A stretch of 64,000 nucleotides of DNA from Polytrichum commune (GCA_950295325.1 OX485804.1:19592001-19656000); one strand, 5' to 3'; counted from the first letter of the stretch, positions 1 to 12,149 are shown. Notes: generated by a model not told the origin, from the sequence alone. Made by a program: numbers and translations.

Positions 1-960
1 GTTGAACAACATTCAGGCCTTCGAAACCTTTGCAACCTACAAACGTCCAGATACCCCTCGAAACTCATAGAATATACACACTGCTGCTGCACAATGGAAA
101 GACAGTCACAAGCCATGACGGATCCAACACTATGGTTGAAAAATCTAAAGATTTCAGAAAAAGATCCCAGCACAAGACACATATACGTGCCTTATAACCT
201 AGCATACTTGCTTTGAAGCCTCAAACAAGCATGGTTGCCTCTGGTTACAAATTGCAACATTCTAGGTACAGGAAAATACTTCTAAATGCCAGCTCCATTG
301 CTTTTCAGGGAACAATGTGCCTCAGCTGTGGCTCACATAAATGAACAAGTGAAGCGAGTTAGTCTGTTAATCTACTTTGTTTCAAAAAATCAGCGGAGGA
401 TAGTGAGATCAAATTATTGCCTCTGCAAAAAAAGCATGTCTTACCGCACCTCTGTGGGTAAGCAACAAACATCACAGTTGGTATTTCCGAAGCACATGTG
501 AGTATTTCTATCACAATCTACGCATCAAGTCTTTACAATCTCTTCAAGAAAGTACTCCTGGCCTCATCATTGACCCAGTAGACCACAAATCACAGCTCTC
601 AAGCAAGTCTGCATGTTCCATCCATTCCCTCTTGGACTACTGCAAAGAAACCCACGTAAAGCGAGCGAGTTCCTCAGATTTAGTAGCTCTTCGGTGAGGT
701 TCCCAGACTATCCATACCCCTACTAACCTCGTCCCAGGGGTAGCGCACAAGATACAGATCTTAGGTTATAGATCATTAAGATTCTAAATCCAAAATGTTT
801 GTCCCTATCCCACTAAGACCCCTTGCACGACTAAGATTCCTTCAAACCGCTAACTAACAAAATGAGAAGGGCGTCCACGCCACCCAAGAAACAGCACAGA
901 TAAAAATGTTAAGCCCAAACCTTACAAAATCCTTTTGATTCTAACGTCGATATTTCAAGA
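1..960. other. No supported gene
   Basis: I see no convincing coding region here. The open frames are short, share no recognisable family motif, and are interrupted on both strands. It could be a UTR or intron of a gene lying to the left. Confidence 0.4.
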
Positions 961-1740
961 ACTACACCAGCCCACATAACCCGACCCCGAACGACCTTCA
1001 CCACCATGGAATCAACCATCCTCTACCAGAACTCAACCGCCCATCAAACCCCGCCATGTGACAACACCAAAACACCCAGATCTCAGCTCCAAAAACACAA
1101 TTACTTACCCACAACCCCTCCACCAACGCACAACCCCATAAACCCCCGAAACTCAAAATTCAGATCCCACCCTCAACCTCAACCCAAAAAACATCGCCAC
1201 CGCCTTCCTCCCCCACTGATCTCTCTCCCACCGCCAGATATCCCCACACAAATCGCAATGCCACATCCGCAAAGCCGCGTAAACACACGAGGCCTACCCC
1301 TGAAGCCTCCACTGAAACCTCACGACATCCAGAACCTCCCTCCAACAGAGATGGAAACACCGAACCATAAACCTTGTAAAAACACATGTACGAACGTGAC
1401 GAAGCTCACATACCACATGTGATACACATGAAAAACGGATGCTCACATATACGGGCGGAAAGGAAGAGTAGAGGGAGGATCTGGACTCACAGATCCGAGC
1501 TTAAGTCTGTCATGTGCAATGCGGCGTTTCCATGGCTGGAGAAGGAGAGACCGGTTTCGGTGCACCAAGCAACTGCCTTGGCGGAAAGGCAGGATGAAGC
1601 ACCGAGACACGGTCTTCCGGAACAGAGAGAAGACAGAATAGGGAAGAGGGATCTCTCCCTTCCGTGGCTTGGCTGGTGCATTGCTGGAGGGGGAGGCGGA
1701 TGAATGTTTTGTGGATGTAAAGGAATCATGGTGAGTTTCA
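961..1740. other. GC-richer, pyrimidine-biased segment, unassigned
   Basis: Base composition changes here to a C-rich plus strand (961-1400), then a purine-rich one (1440-1700). Overlapping open frames on both strands are low-complexity (Pro/Thr-rich on plus, Gly/Val-rich on minus) and match nothing I recognise. The pattern is compatible with the promoter and 5' exon of a minus-strand gene continuing to the left, but nothing fixes a start codon or a splice site. Confidence 0.25.
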
Positions 1741-1809
1741 TCCGTTACGCGGAGAGTGAGTTAGTGGGGTGCGTGGGTGGGCGGTGGGTGGATGGGGTGG
1801 GTGGACTAA

Positions 1810-1930
1810 GGTTTAGTTTCCATGTAGGCCGCTTGCTCACTAGATTCTTGAAGAAATATAGATTCCACATGTTAGAATCTATGTTTTCATTAGAATTTGG
1901 TGGGTGAGCGATCAACATGGAGACTAATCC
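1810..1930. mobile_element. Tourist-like MITE, 121 bp, TAA target duplication
   Basis: The two ends form an imperfect inverted repeat of about 40 bp. The left end reads GGTTTAGTTTCCATGTAG and continues through GCCGCTTGCTCAC. The right end, reverse-complemented, reads GGATTAGTCTCCATG and continues through CGCTCACCCACC. TAA flanks both sides (1807-1809 and 1931-1933). A 3-bp TAA duplication with short inverted repeats is typical of PIF/Harbinger-derived Tourist MITEs; that assignment is inference. Related ends occur near 12,030, 17,831 and 18,200. Confidence 0.65.
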
Positions 1931-1999
1931 TAAGAGCAAGCCCAGTCGTTCCTATATCTGCATCTAGGAAGAAAAAGTGGTCTCCGTTCATAACGTAAA

Positions 2000-3190
2000 T
2001 GCCGAACCACGTACAAAATGTCATTCATTCTACATTACAACTAACTAAAATTTAACCATATAATTGAGTTTGAGAAATAACCAGTTGGAGTTCAAGACTT
2101 CATAAGAATTACTCATCGTTTAGAGGAATTCATGGAATATACCTCAAATTAATGAAGAATAACTCAATCAATTCATCTGCAATGGGTAATTTTCATGAAA
2201 TCTCAAACTCAATCACTTCCTTTGTAACTATGTAGTTAAAACCAGCAAAAAGAAGTAGGTCAAATGTTTAAAAGGTTGTTGTCTTGTTATATATAACCCT
2301 CCTTACACACCTCTCACACATGCAAGTAGTTATGCTTCATCTACCAAAAAAAATCATCCCGGATGATGTTTGCAGGCATGTCTAACTTCATTATTCCGCA
2401 TTTGCATATGCATTGCAGATGAAAGAGTGCAAATGCAAATGTAGACACGGGATGAGTGGGCTTACTCTAAGTAAGGAATAGTTAAACCAATCCACTTGTG
2501 GCATTAAACTAGTGCCGCTTGGTGGAGGTCGGTGTGGCTTAGTGTGAGTGGGGACTCCTATCACTTTTGGTGCAAGTGACTAGAGTAGCACTACACGAAA
2601 CATATGATTTAAGAGGGCATGTCTACACAAAAGTAAACATACTCATTTATATTAACTTAAGTGATTTTGCGTAAGCCTAGTACAAGTATGATATTGGTGT
2701 CATTATTCACAACTTTGGAAATCAATCACAAATATACAATATGATAAATGAACATGTATTTATGGATTTAGTATCACTTGGTCAAAATCTTAGCTCTCGT
2801 TGATTTTGAGATTTGACAAAATAGTACGTGTTTCAAGAATTAATACCACATGCACTACATGGGATAATCAGTGTCGTTAGATTAGGCTGAACCATTTGTA
2901 GGCCTTGATCTTTTGTACATTGACATTGATCTCTCAATAAATCCATCATGTTCAAAATACTTTCTACATCTAAGGATGTCTACAGAAGGGTGGATAATGC
3001 TTTAAAGATTCCTGATTTCACAAAACCCAACCATGCTTCCAAATAAGAGTATGTTCAATTTAAAGTAAACATAACTAAAAAAATCATTAATCCCCGGGCT
3101 CTACTTAGTAATCAACGTTTTCATCCTCCCCTTGATAGGATGTGCTCCAAAATATTACATGCGTCTTTGTGATGGCAAAGACCGACATGT
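2000..3190. other. Intergenic, one dispersed-repeat copy only
   Basis: No coding signal is seen. It contains one copy of a dispersed repeat (about 2061-2160) that recurs near 5,061 and 25,924. The remainder is AT-rich single-copy-looking sequence. Confidence 0.4.
2061..2160 (+). repeat. Dispersed ~100-bp repeat, copy 1 of 3
   Basis: A segment running from GAGTTTGAGAAATAACC to GAATATACCTCAAATTA is shared, with substitutions and small gaps, with 5,061-5,191 and 25,924-26,055. All three are in the same orientation. No terminal inverted repeat or tail is evident, so its class is unknown; it may be a fragment of a larger old element. Confidence 0.6.
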
Positions 3191-4820
3191 TCTAAGGGGC
3201 TATAGACACAAACCAAGGGCCACGACCATGTAATTGTGAGGGCCCTTCATTCTCATCCAAAGGTTATACCACTAACATGCTCTCTCGGAATTGGTGTGAG
3301 GCCTAGCTCTTGGAGGTGTGCATGACGCAAATTTCATTAGAACATGAAACATTGTCCATAATCTACCATGTAAGAATCCGTGTAGAATTTTCATCCACGA
3401 TAATTTCTTTGGATCCTTAGGCTTTCACCTTCTAGTGTGAAATGAACTTGAACAGTCTTGGCTTTTTGAACCAATGAGAGATCTTAGAATGCAATGGTCA
3501 TGGGCTTTCAATCTCATGTGTGAAGTGGCCCTAATGATACCAAACACTTTAATTTTGGCCTTTGATAGCCAAGGGCTTAGGGGTTGTTTACATCATGGAC
3601 CATGAAGCCGTCCCAACGCCTTATAAAATTTGTGATTGGTTGTTGAACTCGTCCTAGGCTCACTTCGGTTTACACCAAGGAAAAAGAATGTCATGATGAC
3701 AATGGAGTTCTAGGTCATTTGAAGACATATTTTAAGGCCTGCATTATCCACTAACATGATCCAACTGGTTTCACGGTGGGAGAGGCAAAAGAGGTGCTCT
3801 GAAGAAAAAGGCAAGGGTCCATTGCTGAAAAATATTATTATAGTGAAGTTTTAATGAATTCTTTTTTGGGCAAGAGAAGATGGAGACAATAGAACACAAG
3901 AGAATGGTCAAAGTTTCAATTTTTTTTTCAAAACTACCTTTTTAAAATATATCTATATTAAGAAAATAAACACATTCACTTCTTGGTGCATGGTCATTCC
4001 TCTTGGTCCACATTTGGTTTACACCTAATGAAGGGCTCAAAGGCTTTATAAATTGATAATTCTAAGGAATTCGACCATGGAAGTTGGACCATGGAAAAAG
4101 GCCATCTCCCATTGTCCAACTTCATGATCCATGGTGTAAACCGGCCCTTAGTCTGTTGAACCCCGCATTCATTCTTTTTGTATAGGCAGCTACAATGACC
4201 TTGCAAACACTCTAGATAATGAGTGTGCCTTTCAACATGCTCTAAGGGCCACTTCACACGCAGGACTGAAGGCCTGTGACCATTACAATCTAAGAGCTCT
4301 CATTGGTCGAAAGGGCGGAGACCGTTCAAGTTCACTTCACACACAAAGGTGAAGACCTAAAGGCCCAAAGAAGACTTCACATATGAAAAGTCTACATGGA
4401 GTCCTACATGGAGTCCTACATGGCAAACTATGGATAAGGTTTCATGGTGTCCCGGAATTTGCGTCAGGCCCACCTCTTGGCAAATTCCGGGACATCGTGA
4501 CTTTTTTTTAAATATTTTTTCCATCAAGACAAATTACATAGCAAATTCTAGGACAGACAAACACCACCAAGTAATTCTCTTAAATTGGTAGAATTTGAGA
4601 CATATTATATTGAACGAAATCCTCCCCTCTTTTTCCGCCAACAAAATATGCAATGATCCCACAACATGGTCCATTCTCACTTCACACTATACTTGAGGGC
4701 CCATGACTACATAAAACGGCTTTCCCAACACCCATGGTACGGCCTTTGGATGAGAGTCAAGGGTCCTCACCATTACGAGGTCACGGCTCTTGGCTCATGT
4801 GTGAAGTGGCCCTAACTTAC
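3190..4820. mobile_element. Foldback-like element with long imperfect inverted arms
   Basis: Sequence at about 3,205-3,260 recurs inverted at about 4,738-4,790, and sequence at about 3,400-3,535 recurs inverted at about 4,240-4,365. The second pair is an arm of roughly 125 bp sharing words such as CACTTCACAC and ACCAATGAGAG. The sequence between the arms has no protein-coding signal. The layout suggests an old non-autonomous foldback or MITE-derived element, possibly nested. I could not find a clean target duplication. Confidence 0.5.
4449..4493. repeat. Perfect 14-bp hairpin inside the foldback region
   Basis: GTCCCGGAATTTGC (4449-4462) pairs exactly with GCAAATTCCGGGAC (4480-4493) across a 17-nt spacer. 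This is far cleaner than the surrounding decayed arms, so it may be younger or conserved. No function is shown. Confidence 0.6.
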
Positions 4821-5060
4821 CACATGTTCTCCATGCATTCCCCCTCTTGGCTTCGAATTATTGGGACTTAAGTGAGCCTGGCGAAGGTGCTATATACGAG
4901 AATGGCGAAGAATCAAGTATAACTTCAATTTGCAGGGAGGCAATACTCAGGGGATACAACGTGGGTACAATTATTATAAGTACCTGAATTGTCACTAAGT
5001 TTGGATCTTACCTTCCGTAGTTGAATAGTTCTAAGGTTATAAAAAATCCGTTTCAATGAA

Positions 5061-5191
5061 CGGGGAAGAATTAACTGCTAGTTACAGATGAATTGGTTGT
5101 GTTTGAGGAATAATTGGTTGAAGATCAAGAGTTCCGGAAAATGAACGATCGTTTTAAAAGAACCGATGAAATATACCTCAAATTAATAAAG
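5061..5191 (+). repeat. Dispersed repeat, copy 2 of 3
   Basis: Shares CGGGGA..AGTTA.TTACAGATGAA and the downstream AATATACC.CAAATTA block with the copy at 25,924. It is more extended at its 5' side than the copy at 2,061. It carries a short open frame of 60 codons with no recognisable product, which I take as incidental. Confidence 0.6.
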
Positions 5192-5299
5192 AAATTTGAA
5201 AACCCACAACATGTAACTGGTTGGATTTGGAAACAATCGGATCTTGATCAAGTACGTGTGAAAATCTTTCCATGCAATGGTCCATTTAACCCCTAAGCG

Positions 5300-6500
5300 T
5301 CTAAGAGATCATTCATGATTTGTCCTTCACCTTTGCAAGCCAATTGGGAGTTCAGGTGTAGCTTTAATGTGGTTGGATTTTCTTTGTAGGGTAGGGTGGA
5401 GGCTTGAGGTTTAGTTGAGCCCATCTTGGAATGCTATTCTCATGTTTTGCAAAAATTATGAACGACCATTGTAGTAAATAGGGGATGTTATTCAATTCAT
5501 AAGCCTTCATTTTAAGTACCAACCGTGTAGATTTTGTGTACCTATCCTTTATGAACAACTTTTCCTTAAGAAGTTTTATCTTTTATGGAGAGGAAACATA
5601 TTTTAATAGTATGTTTTAAAATTGCTCAAAAACCTCATGTGTTTAGGGGTTAAGTAGTCTTGAATAACATTGTTCAATCCCCAACCAAAGGAATCTTTGG
5701 TCACAAACACAACAATAAATGAGTCGTCTTAATAATGCACATGACCAAAATTGATATGGAATTGGATGTAACTGCACTATACGCTGTTTGATTTCCTCCA
5801 TATGTGCTATGTTGCTTGCACAATAATTACATTTTTGACAAAGAGTCCACATTACACTCTCTAAACAATGTTATGTGTCGTGGTACAATAAGATGTTGAA
5901 TATAAGGAAATGTCATTCATATGCTAGGCATGTGGCAATGCATGGCTCATTTGTAGCCCTCATGCCTAACACATGTGTAGCAAGTTATGCAACGCATGGC
6001 TCATGTGTAGCCCTCATCATCTGAAGTATCGCCAACATGTTGTGATCTTCATTGGACATGTCACCCTACTATGGGTTGTAGCATATTTCCTCGCGTGAGC
6101 CCCACGTACAATATTGTATAAGTATGTGCATATGAGATTGCACCCAATGTGGGCATGACGTGTGGCGATGCTTGAAAAAATAATTACGTAGTGCTTGATC
6201 TTCCTATGTCATCATGCTAACACTATAACATGGAGTGTAAAAATTTGCAAAATGTTGTGGTTATACTCCTGGGATTGAGTGGCTCACCCAACTAAAGGTA
6301 TGTAGTGACTAATGTTATGTCAAAGGCATGTATGGTGTTTGAATTCGATAGTAGATGGAGGGAAACTGTTACTTACAAAGTGAAGGGTCTGAGGTGACCT
6401 TAAATTACTGGATGATAGTGGAGAGTTGTCCAAAACCTAATGGAGTGGTTGGCGGTTCGATTCCCGACCATGAATTTGTTCTCTCTACTTGATGGAAAAA
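5300..6500. other. No supported gene
   Basis: AT-rich intergenic sequence. There is a local direct duplication of a phrase containing CATGGCTCATGTGTAGCCCTCAT (about 5,940-6,020). No coding or RNA gene is recognised. Confidence 0.4.
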
Positions 6501-6501
6501 A

Positions 6502-6879
6502 CTACACTAAATATGATATTTAGTGTCACCAATTCTAATTGTCTGGCTCAATACTAATTGTAAACTGCGGTATAGTGTCACCAACACTAAATGTTAACCC
6601 AATATTAATTGTCATTCCTTGTAATTTTTTGGGGGGATTATAGATTTTCAAAGTTGCTATTACTGTCACTTACTAAGTGATTTTCCATCCAAATTTCAAT
6701 CATCCATGACGATATTTCATCACAAGTTATTGACAAGAGAAGGTAAGGTTTTGGCCGATGGATGAACTCAGCCATCATCCACGACAACATTTGTAAACTA
6801 ATTCATAAGAAGTGTCATCTGAACAGTTACCAAAGTGATGTTCAAGGCCAAACGACACTAAATATCATATTTAGTGTAG
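6502..6879. mobile_element. 378-bp MITE with palindromic ends
   Basis: Both ends carry the same motif in inverted orientation: CTACACTAAATATGATATTT followed by AGTGTC. The motif is itself nearly palindromic, so each end can fold on its own. The interior is non-coding. No clear target-site duplication is visible, so the superfamily is open. Confidence 0.55.
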
Positions 6880-9009
6880 CAAGGTGATCATGTGCCTCTT
6901 GTGTTCCAAAAAGAAAGAAAGAAAGACTTATGAAGTGAAAGGGAGAATCGGGATAGAATACATGGGAAAAAGTACCTTATGATTTGGAGAAAAGTACATG
7001 CACTAGGTACAAGGCTTGTCCTTACCATCCTCAATTCAAAGAACAAATAACTACACATCACGTCAGTGCACCGCACCGCCACTCCCATGCACAATTCACC
7101 ACAGGAACTTGAACACTTTTAACAAGTCGTGCTCTTGCATCACTTCTGCAATTCCTAATTTTGTGTAAATACTCATTGTTTGACGTTTTCACTCAGGTGA
7201 TATAAGGTCATTGGGGCTTATGTGCTTGCTCTTCTCAGTCAGACACCTACATGTGAGTGGTATATAGTCAAGAATGGACATGTGACTGCAACGACATGTG
7301 TTACTATGAGATTGGAATCTACACGGGTCTTATGCTCAAAATATAGATATCATTCTTGGTGTTCACTATTGGTGTTTAAAAGTGAGACAAATTCATCACT
7401 TTGACGTCTTATGCTTTTTGCGACCTCCAATTGTAAAAATTGGAACGGCAACCTTTGTGATTCACAATTGCTTACGGGATGAGACAATTCCGAATCCGAT
7501 CCAATGGTCAGTAGTAGTATGCAAGATTGAACGTGCCCACAATAGGACCACATACCTTACTCACTCATAGTTTTTATGGTCATGTTCTTGCCTCACTTTT
7601 GGAATTCCCCAAATTTTGGTGAATCTACAGGTCATTTAACTTTCTCACTCATGTGACTTTTTTCAACCTGCACCTGGGCATCAAAATTTTGTTTGGCATC
7701 TGTAGCAGAAAATAATGGAGGTCAAGGTGCAAGGGCTCCAAGTGCACCAGGCTCGAACTGGGCTGCATGACACCAATAATTTATTCAGGATTTTTTTTTT
7801 AATTGAGCACATGAAAAGGGTGGACATGATTGTCGAGACCTAAGCAAGATTGTGGACTGACCCTGACCACACTTCTCATCATCCAAGTGTATTCTGAAAA
7901 GGTGATAACTTCACTTATGTGTCTTCAGCTTTTGTAGCAATTGCTGTTGCTGGATGAACACACAATAATGAAAATCTTATGCCATTGCCCAGAGCAAGTC
8001 TGAGGACTGTCCAGATAGGTCCATATTCTATTTCCATTTATCTCACTTCTTGTAGGTATAGGTCTCCACATGAGACTGCCAAATGATTGGTTCGTTTGTA
8101 ATGAGGTATGTGTTACACGGGGGACATTAGAGTTACAATTATATTGAAAATCAGAAATTAGGGTTACATGTCAATGAAGAATCTTCAGTTTTTTACTACA
8201 TGTGAATGTTGTATGATCACGATATCAGTCTTACCATGCAACAACCTCCTTTCTTTTAAACAAGTCCAAATACTTAATGTTTGCCAGTACTCCCAATGCC
8301 AGAAGGGGCTTCCTCCATGGGCGACTTCTTCGCTAAAAGAGAAATATAACCAACTGAATATCATATCAATACTTCATCACTTAGCACATTAGAGCATTCA
8401 ACCAGGACATTTTCATTGGAGTGCAAGCTACCTTCAGAGCTCTACTGTAAGTTTGTCGTAAATTTTGGCACCTCATTTCCCATAGTATTAAATGGGTGGT
8501 TTCAATAGCAAATGCAGACTTGCACTTATTCTGCAAAAATTCAAAAGCATACTTATTTCATACTTAACTACACTTTGCACACATCCGCCATAAGACTTTC
8601 TAAATTGCAACTTGCCTTGTCAATTCTTCAGTCTTGTATTCACCATTTTTTAATCCTCATGCAGTTCTTAAGGGGAGTAAAGTCGGCCAGCAAGACCCAA
8701 CATCCAGGCTAGAGCAAACAACACTCTGGCGCACACTCAAATTATGCAGTGCAAAAATCAGACCCATTCTGTGATTTCACTACAAGCCACAGACAGAAGT
8801 GCAAATGCAACGACTCATCAGAAAACTACACGGAGAAAGGAAGTTCCAGCTCAGACCTGAATATCTAAGATCTTGGCTTTGACATCAGTGTTTGACAGAA
8901 GGTGAGAGAACCACATGCATGCTTGGATGAAAGTCAAAACCCTTTCTTCGTGTCAATCAATTAAATGGATTGGATATAGGTAACTAAAAACCAAAATTGC
9001 ACCAAGAAT
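6880..9009. other. Intergenic; 3' flank of the plastid uS10 gene
   Basis: Only short unrelated open frames are seen. The last few hundred bases probably include the 3' UTR of the minus-strand uS10 gene, but no polyadenylation signal can be assigned firmly. Confidence 0.35.
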
Positions 9010-10163
9010 CTATGTTAATTTCACCTCTACATCAACACCGGCTGGAAGGTCGAGCTGCATCAATGCATCAATGGTTTGTGCGTTAGGATTCTCTAGGTCA
9101 ATCAAGCGCCTGTGTGTCCTGATCTCAAAGTGCTCACGGGCGTCCTTGTTCACGTGGGGTGCTCGCAGCACACAGTACACCCTCTTCTTAGTAGGCAAAG
9201 GCACGGGGCCCATTGTCTGTGCATTTGAGTTTCGGGCAGCTTCCAGAATTTGCTGGCACGCTTGCTCAATCAGGTTAACCCAGTAGGACCTGAGCTTGAT
9301 GCGGATTTTTTGCTTTACGGCGGTCTGCATTCGTCACACGCACACACCAGCTAGAATCATCAGGAACGAAACAAAAGCACCTCAAAATACAGCTTCTGCT
9401 CTTCCATCACTCAATTCCATCATAAGAAACTGCGATGACGTAAACAGGAAAAAGGGGAGACTCACCAAAGCAGGAGGAGAACCGGTGGCAACTGCTGCCC
9501 TAACTGACATCCGAGGGTAGTTAGGTCCTGCGGTAGCTTGGGCACAGGATTGCCTCAACAAGCTTGAGGCGCCCACAAGCCCATCTGCTCGGAGCCCTTC
9601 AAATGTCGACAACTGGACCTGCATTGACAACACCTTCTCAGAACTCATATTTGATCAAACAACAAAAAAATCCACACATGAATCAAATTCCTGTAACCCC
9701 AAACCCCAAACCCCAAACCGCAACAAAGAAAGTTTGTATGAGGATCACATTATAGGCGTTTCACAAGCTGTTATAAAAGCTTGCAACGTTGGAAGGAGAA
9801 ACACACATACACACACACAAATCAATTCCTAACACCCCAAACTTTAACCTATAGCTGCAATCACACAAATTATTTTTCAAGAGATAAGAAATGGTGGGTG
9901 AAGGTGATTTTAGGTCACACATTGGACATGATGGTCGCAAGATGCTAAGAACCTTCTCAGGGTTCACATTCGAGGATAAAGCAAACAATTCCACATATGG
10001 GAAGAATTGGGCGATGTTGGGGGGCACTTACATCAGAAGAGGAGGCGCGGGCGAAGGCCAGGCGCGAGGAGGAGGAGGTGGAGGCGGTGCAGGCGGTGAG
10101 GGAGGCGCAGGAAGGGAGGGTGGCAGCGGCGGTGGAGGCTATGGACGCCATCGCCATCGCCAT
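9010..10163 (-). CDS. rps10: 30S ribosomal protein uS10, chloroplastic (nuclear gene, 3 exons)
   Basis: Encodes plastid small-subunit ribosomal protein S10, which sits in the head of the 30S particle. I read three exons: 10,163-10,032, 9,618-9,466 and 9,324-9,010 (TAG). They are joined in phase 0 with GT/AG borders and give 199 aa. Exons 1 and 2 encode an N-terminal extension rich in Ala, Ser and Thr with few acidic residues, as expected of a chloroplast transit peptide. Exon 3 encodes the whole S10 domain: KQKIRIKLRSYW, TMGPVPLPTKKR, HFEIRTH.RLID and the C-terminal LDLPAGVDVEVKL. The LPAGVDVEVKL ending is typical of bacterial and plastid S10 rather than cytosolic eS/uS10. The start ATG lies in a repeated ATG-GC run, so a slightly internal start is possible. 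Confidence 0.93.
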
Positions 10164-10370
10164 TGCAAATTCCTTACTTCGTTCTTTCGTGTGCGAAATG
10201 AGAGCCAGAGAGAGAGAAAGAGCTGGGTTGAGCTGCCTTCTCCTCTATTGCCTTTGCATTTGGATAAGGCAGGGGCGTTCCCTTTGCGTTCTCAGCGCTC
10301 CCTTCCCTCCTCCCACGTTCCCAGACAGGAATGAAAGAATGACATTTCTGCAGTATCCCAGTTTATCTAA

Positions 10371-10592
10371 GTGCACTAATTATCCCAATTAGTGTGTGTT
10401 GCTATTCGGAGTTACGCAGTGCTATACCTATTTAATGGGAGTGTAATATTTTACCAAGCAAAGTCATTTATGTTTTATAATGTCCGAACAACCTCTTGAA
10501 CTTTCCTTAGTAAAAATTAAACTCATGTGTAAGACGTTATTGCATTGTGTAACTCCGAATACGAACACACATTAATTGGGATAATCAACGTG
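10371..10592. mobile_element. ~220-bp MITE with ~48-bp inverted ends, upstream of rps10
   Basis: The left end (about 10,371-10,424) contains ATTATCCCAATTAGTGTGTG and TATTCGGAGTTACGCAGTGC. The right end (about 10,537-10,592) is its inverted counterpart, GCATTGTGTAACTCCGAATA onward to TTGGGATAAT. The interior is AT-rich and non-coding. It lies about 210 bp upstream of the rps10 start codon, so it could contribute promoter sequence; that is inference. Confidence 0.65.
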
Positions 10593-10599
10593 TTTTACA

Positions 10600-12020
10600 T
10601 TTGGAACACTGGAATGAAAGGGCACATGGATGTTGACATAGTTGCTATTCTCAAAGTTTTCAAATGGCAAACCAACAATGATGGCATGTTGAGCGGATGG
10701 GATAGTTGCCATTTGCTTGGGTTTAACGGGGTGAAATGGGAAAGGTCTAATCTAGTTACATATAAGCATTTGGAATTTAATACGTGTAATGTATATACAA
10801 GGAAGGACTATGGTGTGTGCTTAGTACATGACTTTCATGACATCGACTATTTGTTATAGTGTGGCATCCAAATTGGTGTCTCATGTTAATTATAGTGGTA
10901 TTCACGGTTTGTCATGTAATACCAATTGTACCAAATTAGTTTCCCTGGTTTTCACTCGGAGATTACTAGATAATACATTGGTCAATGATGAGAAATGTGG
11001 GCCACACTACTTAAGATATAAGGTGTAGTTTTAATGGATACTTAGTGAGCACCTTATAGTTAGTAGATGCTATAAATTTACTTGTTTGTTGGGTACCCTA
11101 TATCATTAGTATTTGGACCTCTCCCATACCAAAAAGATTTAGCAAAAGGGGAAACATCATCACACCATGACAAAAAAAGGATTCCAAGCCACATGTCACC
11201 TTTCATTTCTCAAATATCTAAGTATTATAGTGACTAAGTTAACCTAAGGAAGATGGGTCTTAAGTGGCTTGTTGTCTTAATCGGACCCCTATATATGATT
11301 GGTATGTGATGCGGTGAGAATCAAAAAGAAAACATCATAAATACATTGCTTTAAATAGATTAGACTACGTTTTCAAATATAAATTACTATTCAACCCTCA
11401 ATAGTGAGCACAATTGGGAGGACCTACAGTAAGTATCCAATTAAGAAATCAACAAACATGCACTTTTGATAACCAAACCTCAGTAAGGGGAGGTCTAATA
11501 ATCAATCCAACTTTTGCATACGTTTCATCATAGATTTGCAAATACAATAGAAGTTTTGGTGTGTAAATGTAATTGGTAGAAGTTGGTAAACCCTAAAAAC
11601 GAACCAAACAACACCCACATACCTTACTTAGCATCCCACCTTCCATCCTCAAGCGTCCTAGTGTTCTAGTGACTGACCTACTTGGAAATCAATCTCCTTA
11701 CTCCTCACCAACAACATTTCACATGTCAATTCATCTTCACTTCCAAATCACACTTCCTCCTTGTGGCTCACATGGTGAAATGGACCAATGATCGATAAGA
11801 GATTGTTTCAGACAATGCACCTAGCCAATGTAAGTATGCACACAATATAATTGATCACTCATCCAATAGCAAAAGGATTATCAAAACTTATCACAATGCT
11901 TCATCCATAGAGACATAACATCATCCATAATTCTCATCTCATGTTCATGAGCCTATCGGTTATGACCAATAACCTGCTTTGAGTAGGTGGATGACTTTGT
12001 CATTGACTCTCCTTCGTTAG
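10600..12020. other. No supported gene
   Basis: A 104-codon open frame at 10,545-10,859 overlaps the MITE end and matches nothing I know, so I do not call it a gene. The rest is AT-rich intergenic sequence. Confidence 0.35.
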
Positions 12021-12028
12021 TTATAACT

Positions 12029-12080
12029 TAGGCTTAGATTCCATGTAGGCCGCTCGCCCACTATATTCTAGTGAAAATGT
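12029..12080 (+). repeat. Single end of the Tourist-like MITE family
   Basis: GGCTTAGATTCCATGTAGGC and the following GCTCGCCCACTA match the terminal repeat of the 1,810 and 17,831 elements and follow a TTA trinucleotide. I found no matching opposite end within a few hundred bases, so this is a decayed or truncated copy. Confidence 0.5.
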
Positions 12081-12149
12081 AGTTGCCACCAGGTCCTTTA
12101 CATATAGTTACATTCTTATAGACTTATAGAACTATAGAATGTAAAGGAC

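Noticed and set aside
1006-1422. 138-codon plus-strand open frame, Pro/Thr-rich
   Set aside because: Low-complexity translation of C-rich DNA with an equally long opposite-strand frame; no domain, splice or start context supports it.
9071-9286. Plus-strand open frame across the uS10 exon
   Set aside because: Shadow of the real minus-strand rps10 coding sequence.
9891-10392. Plus-strand Gly/Ala-rich and Glu/Ala-rich open frames
   Set aside because: Antisense shadows of the rps10 transit-peptide exon; composition reflects its Ala/Ser codons.
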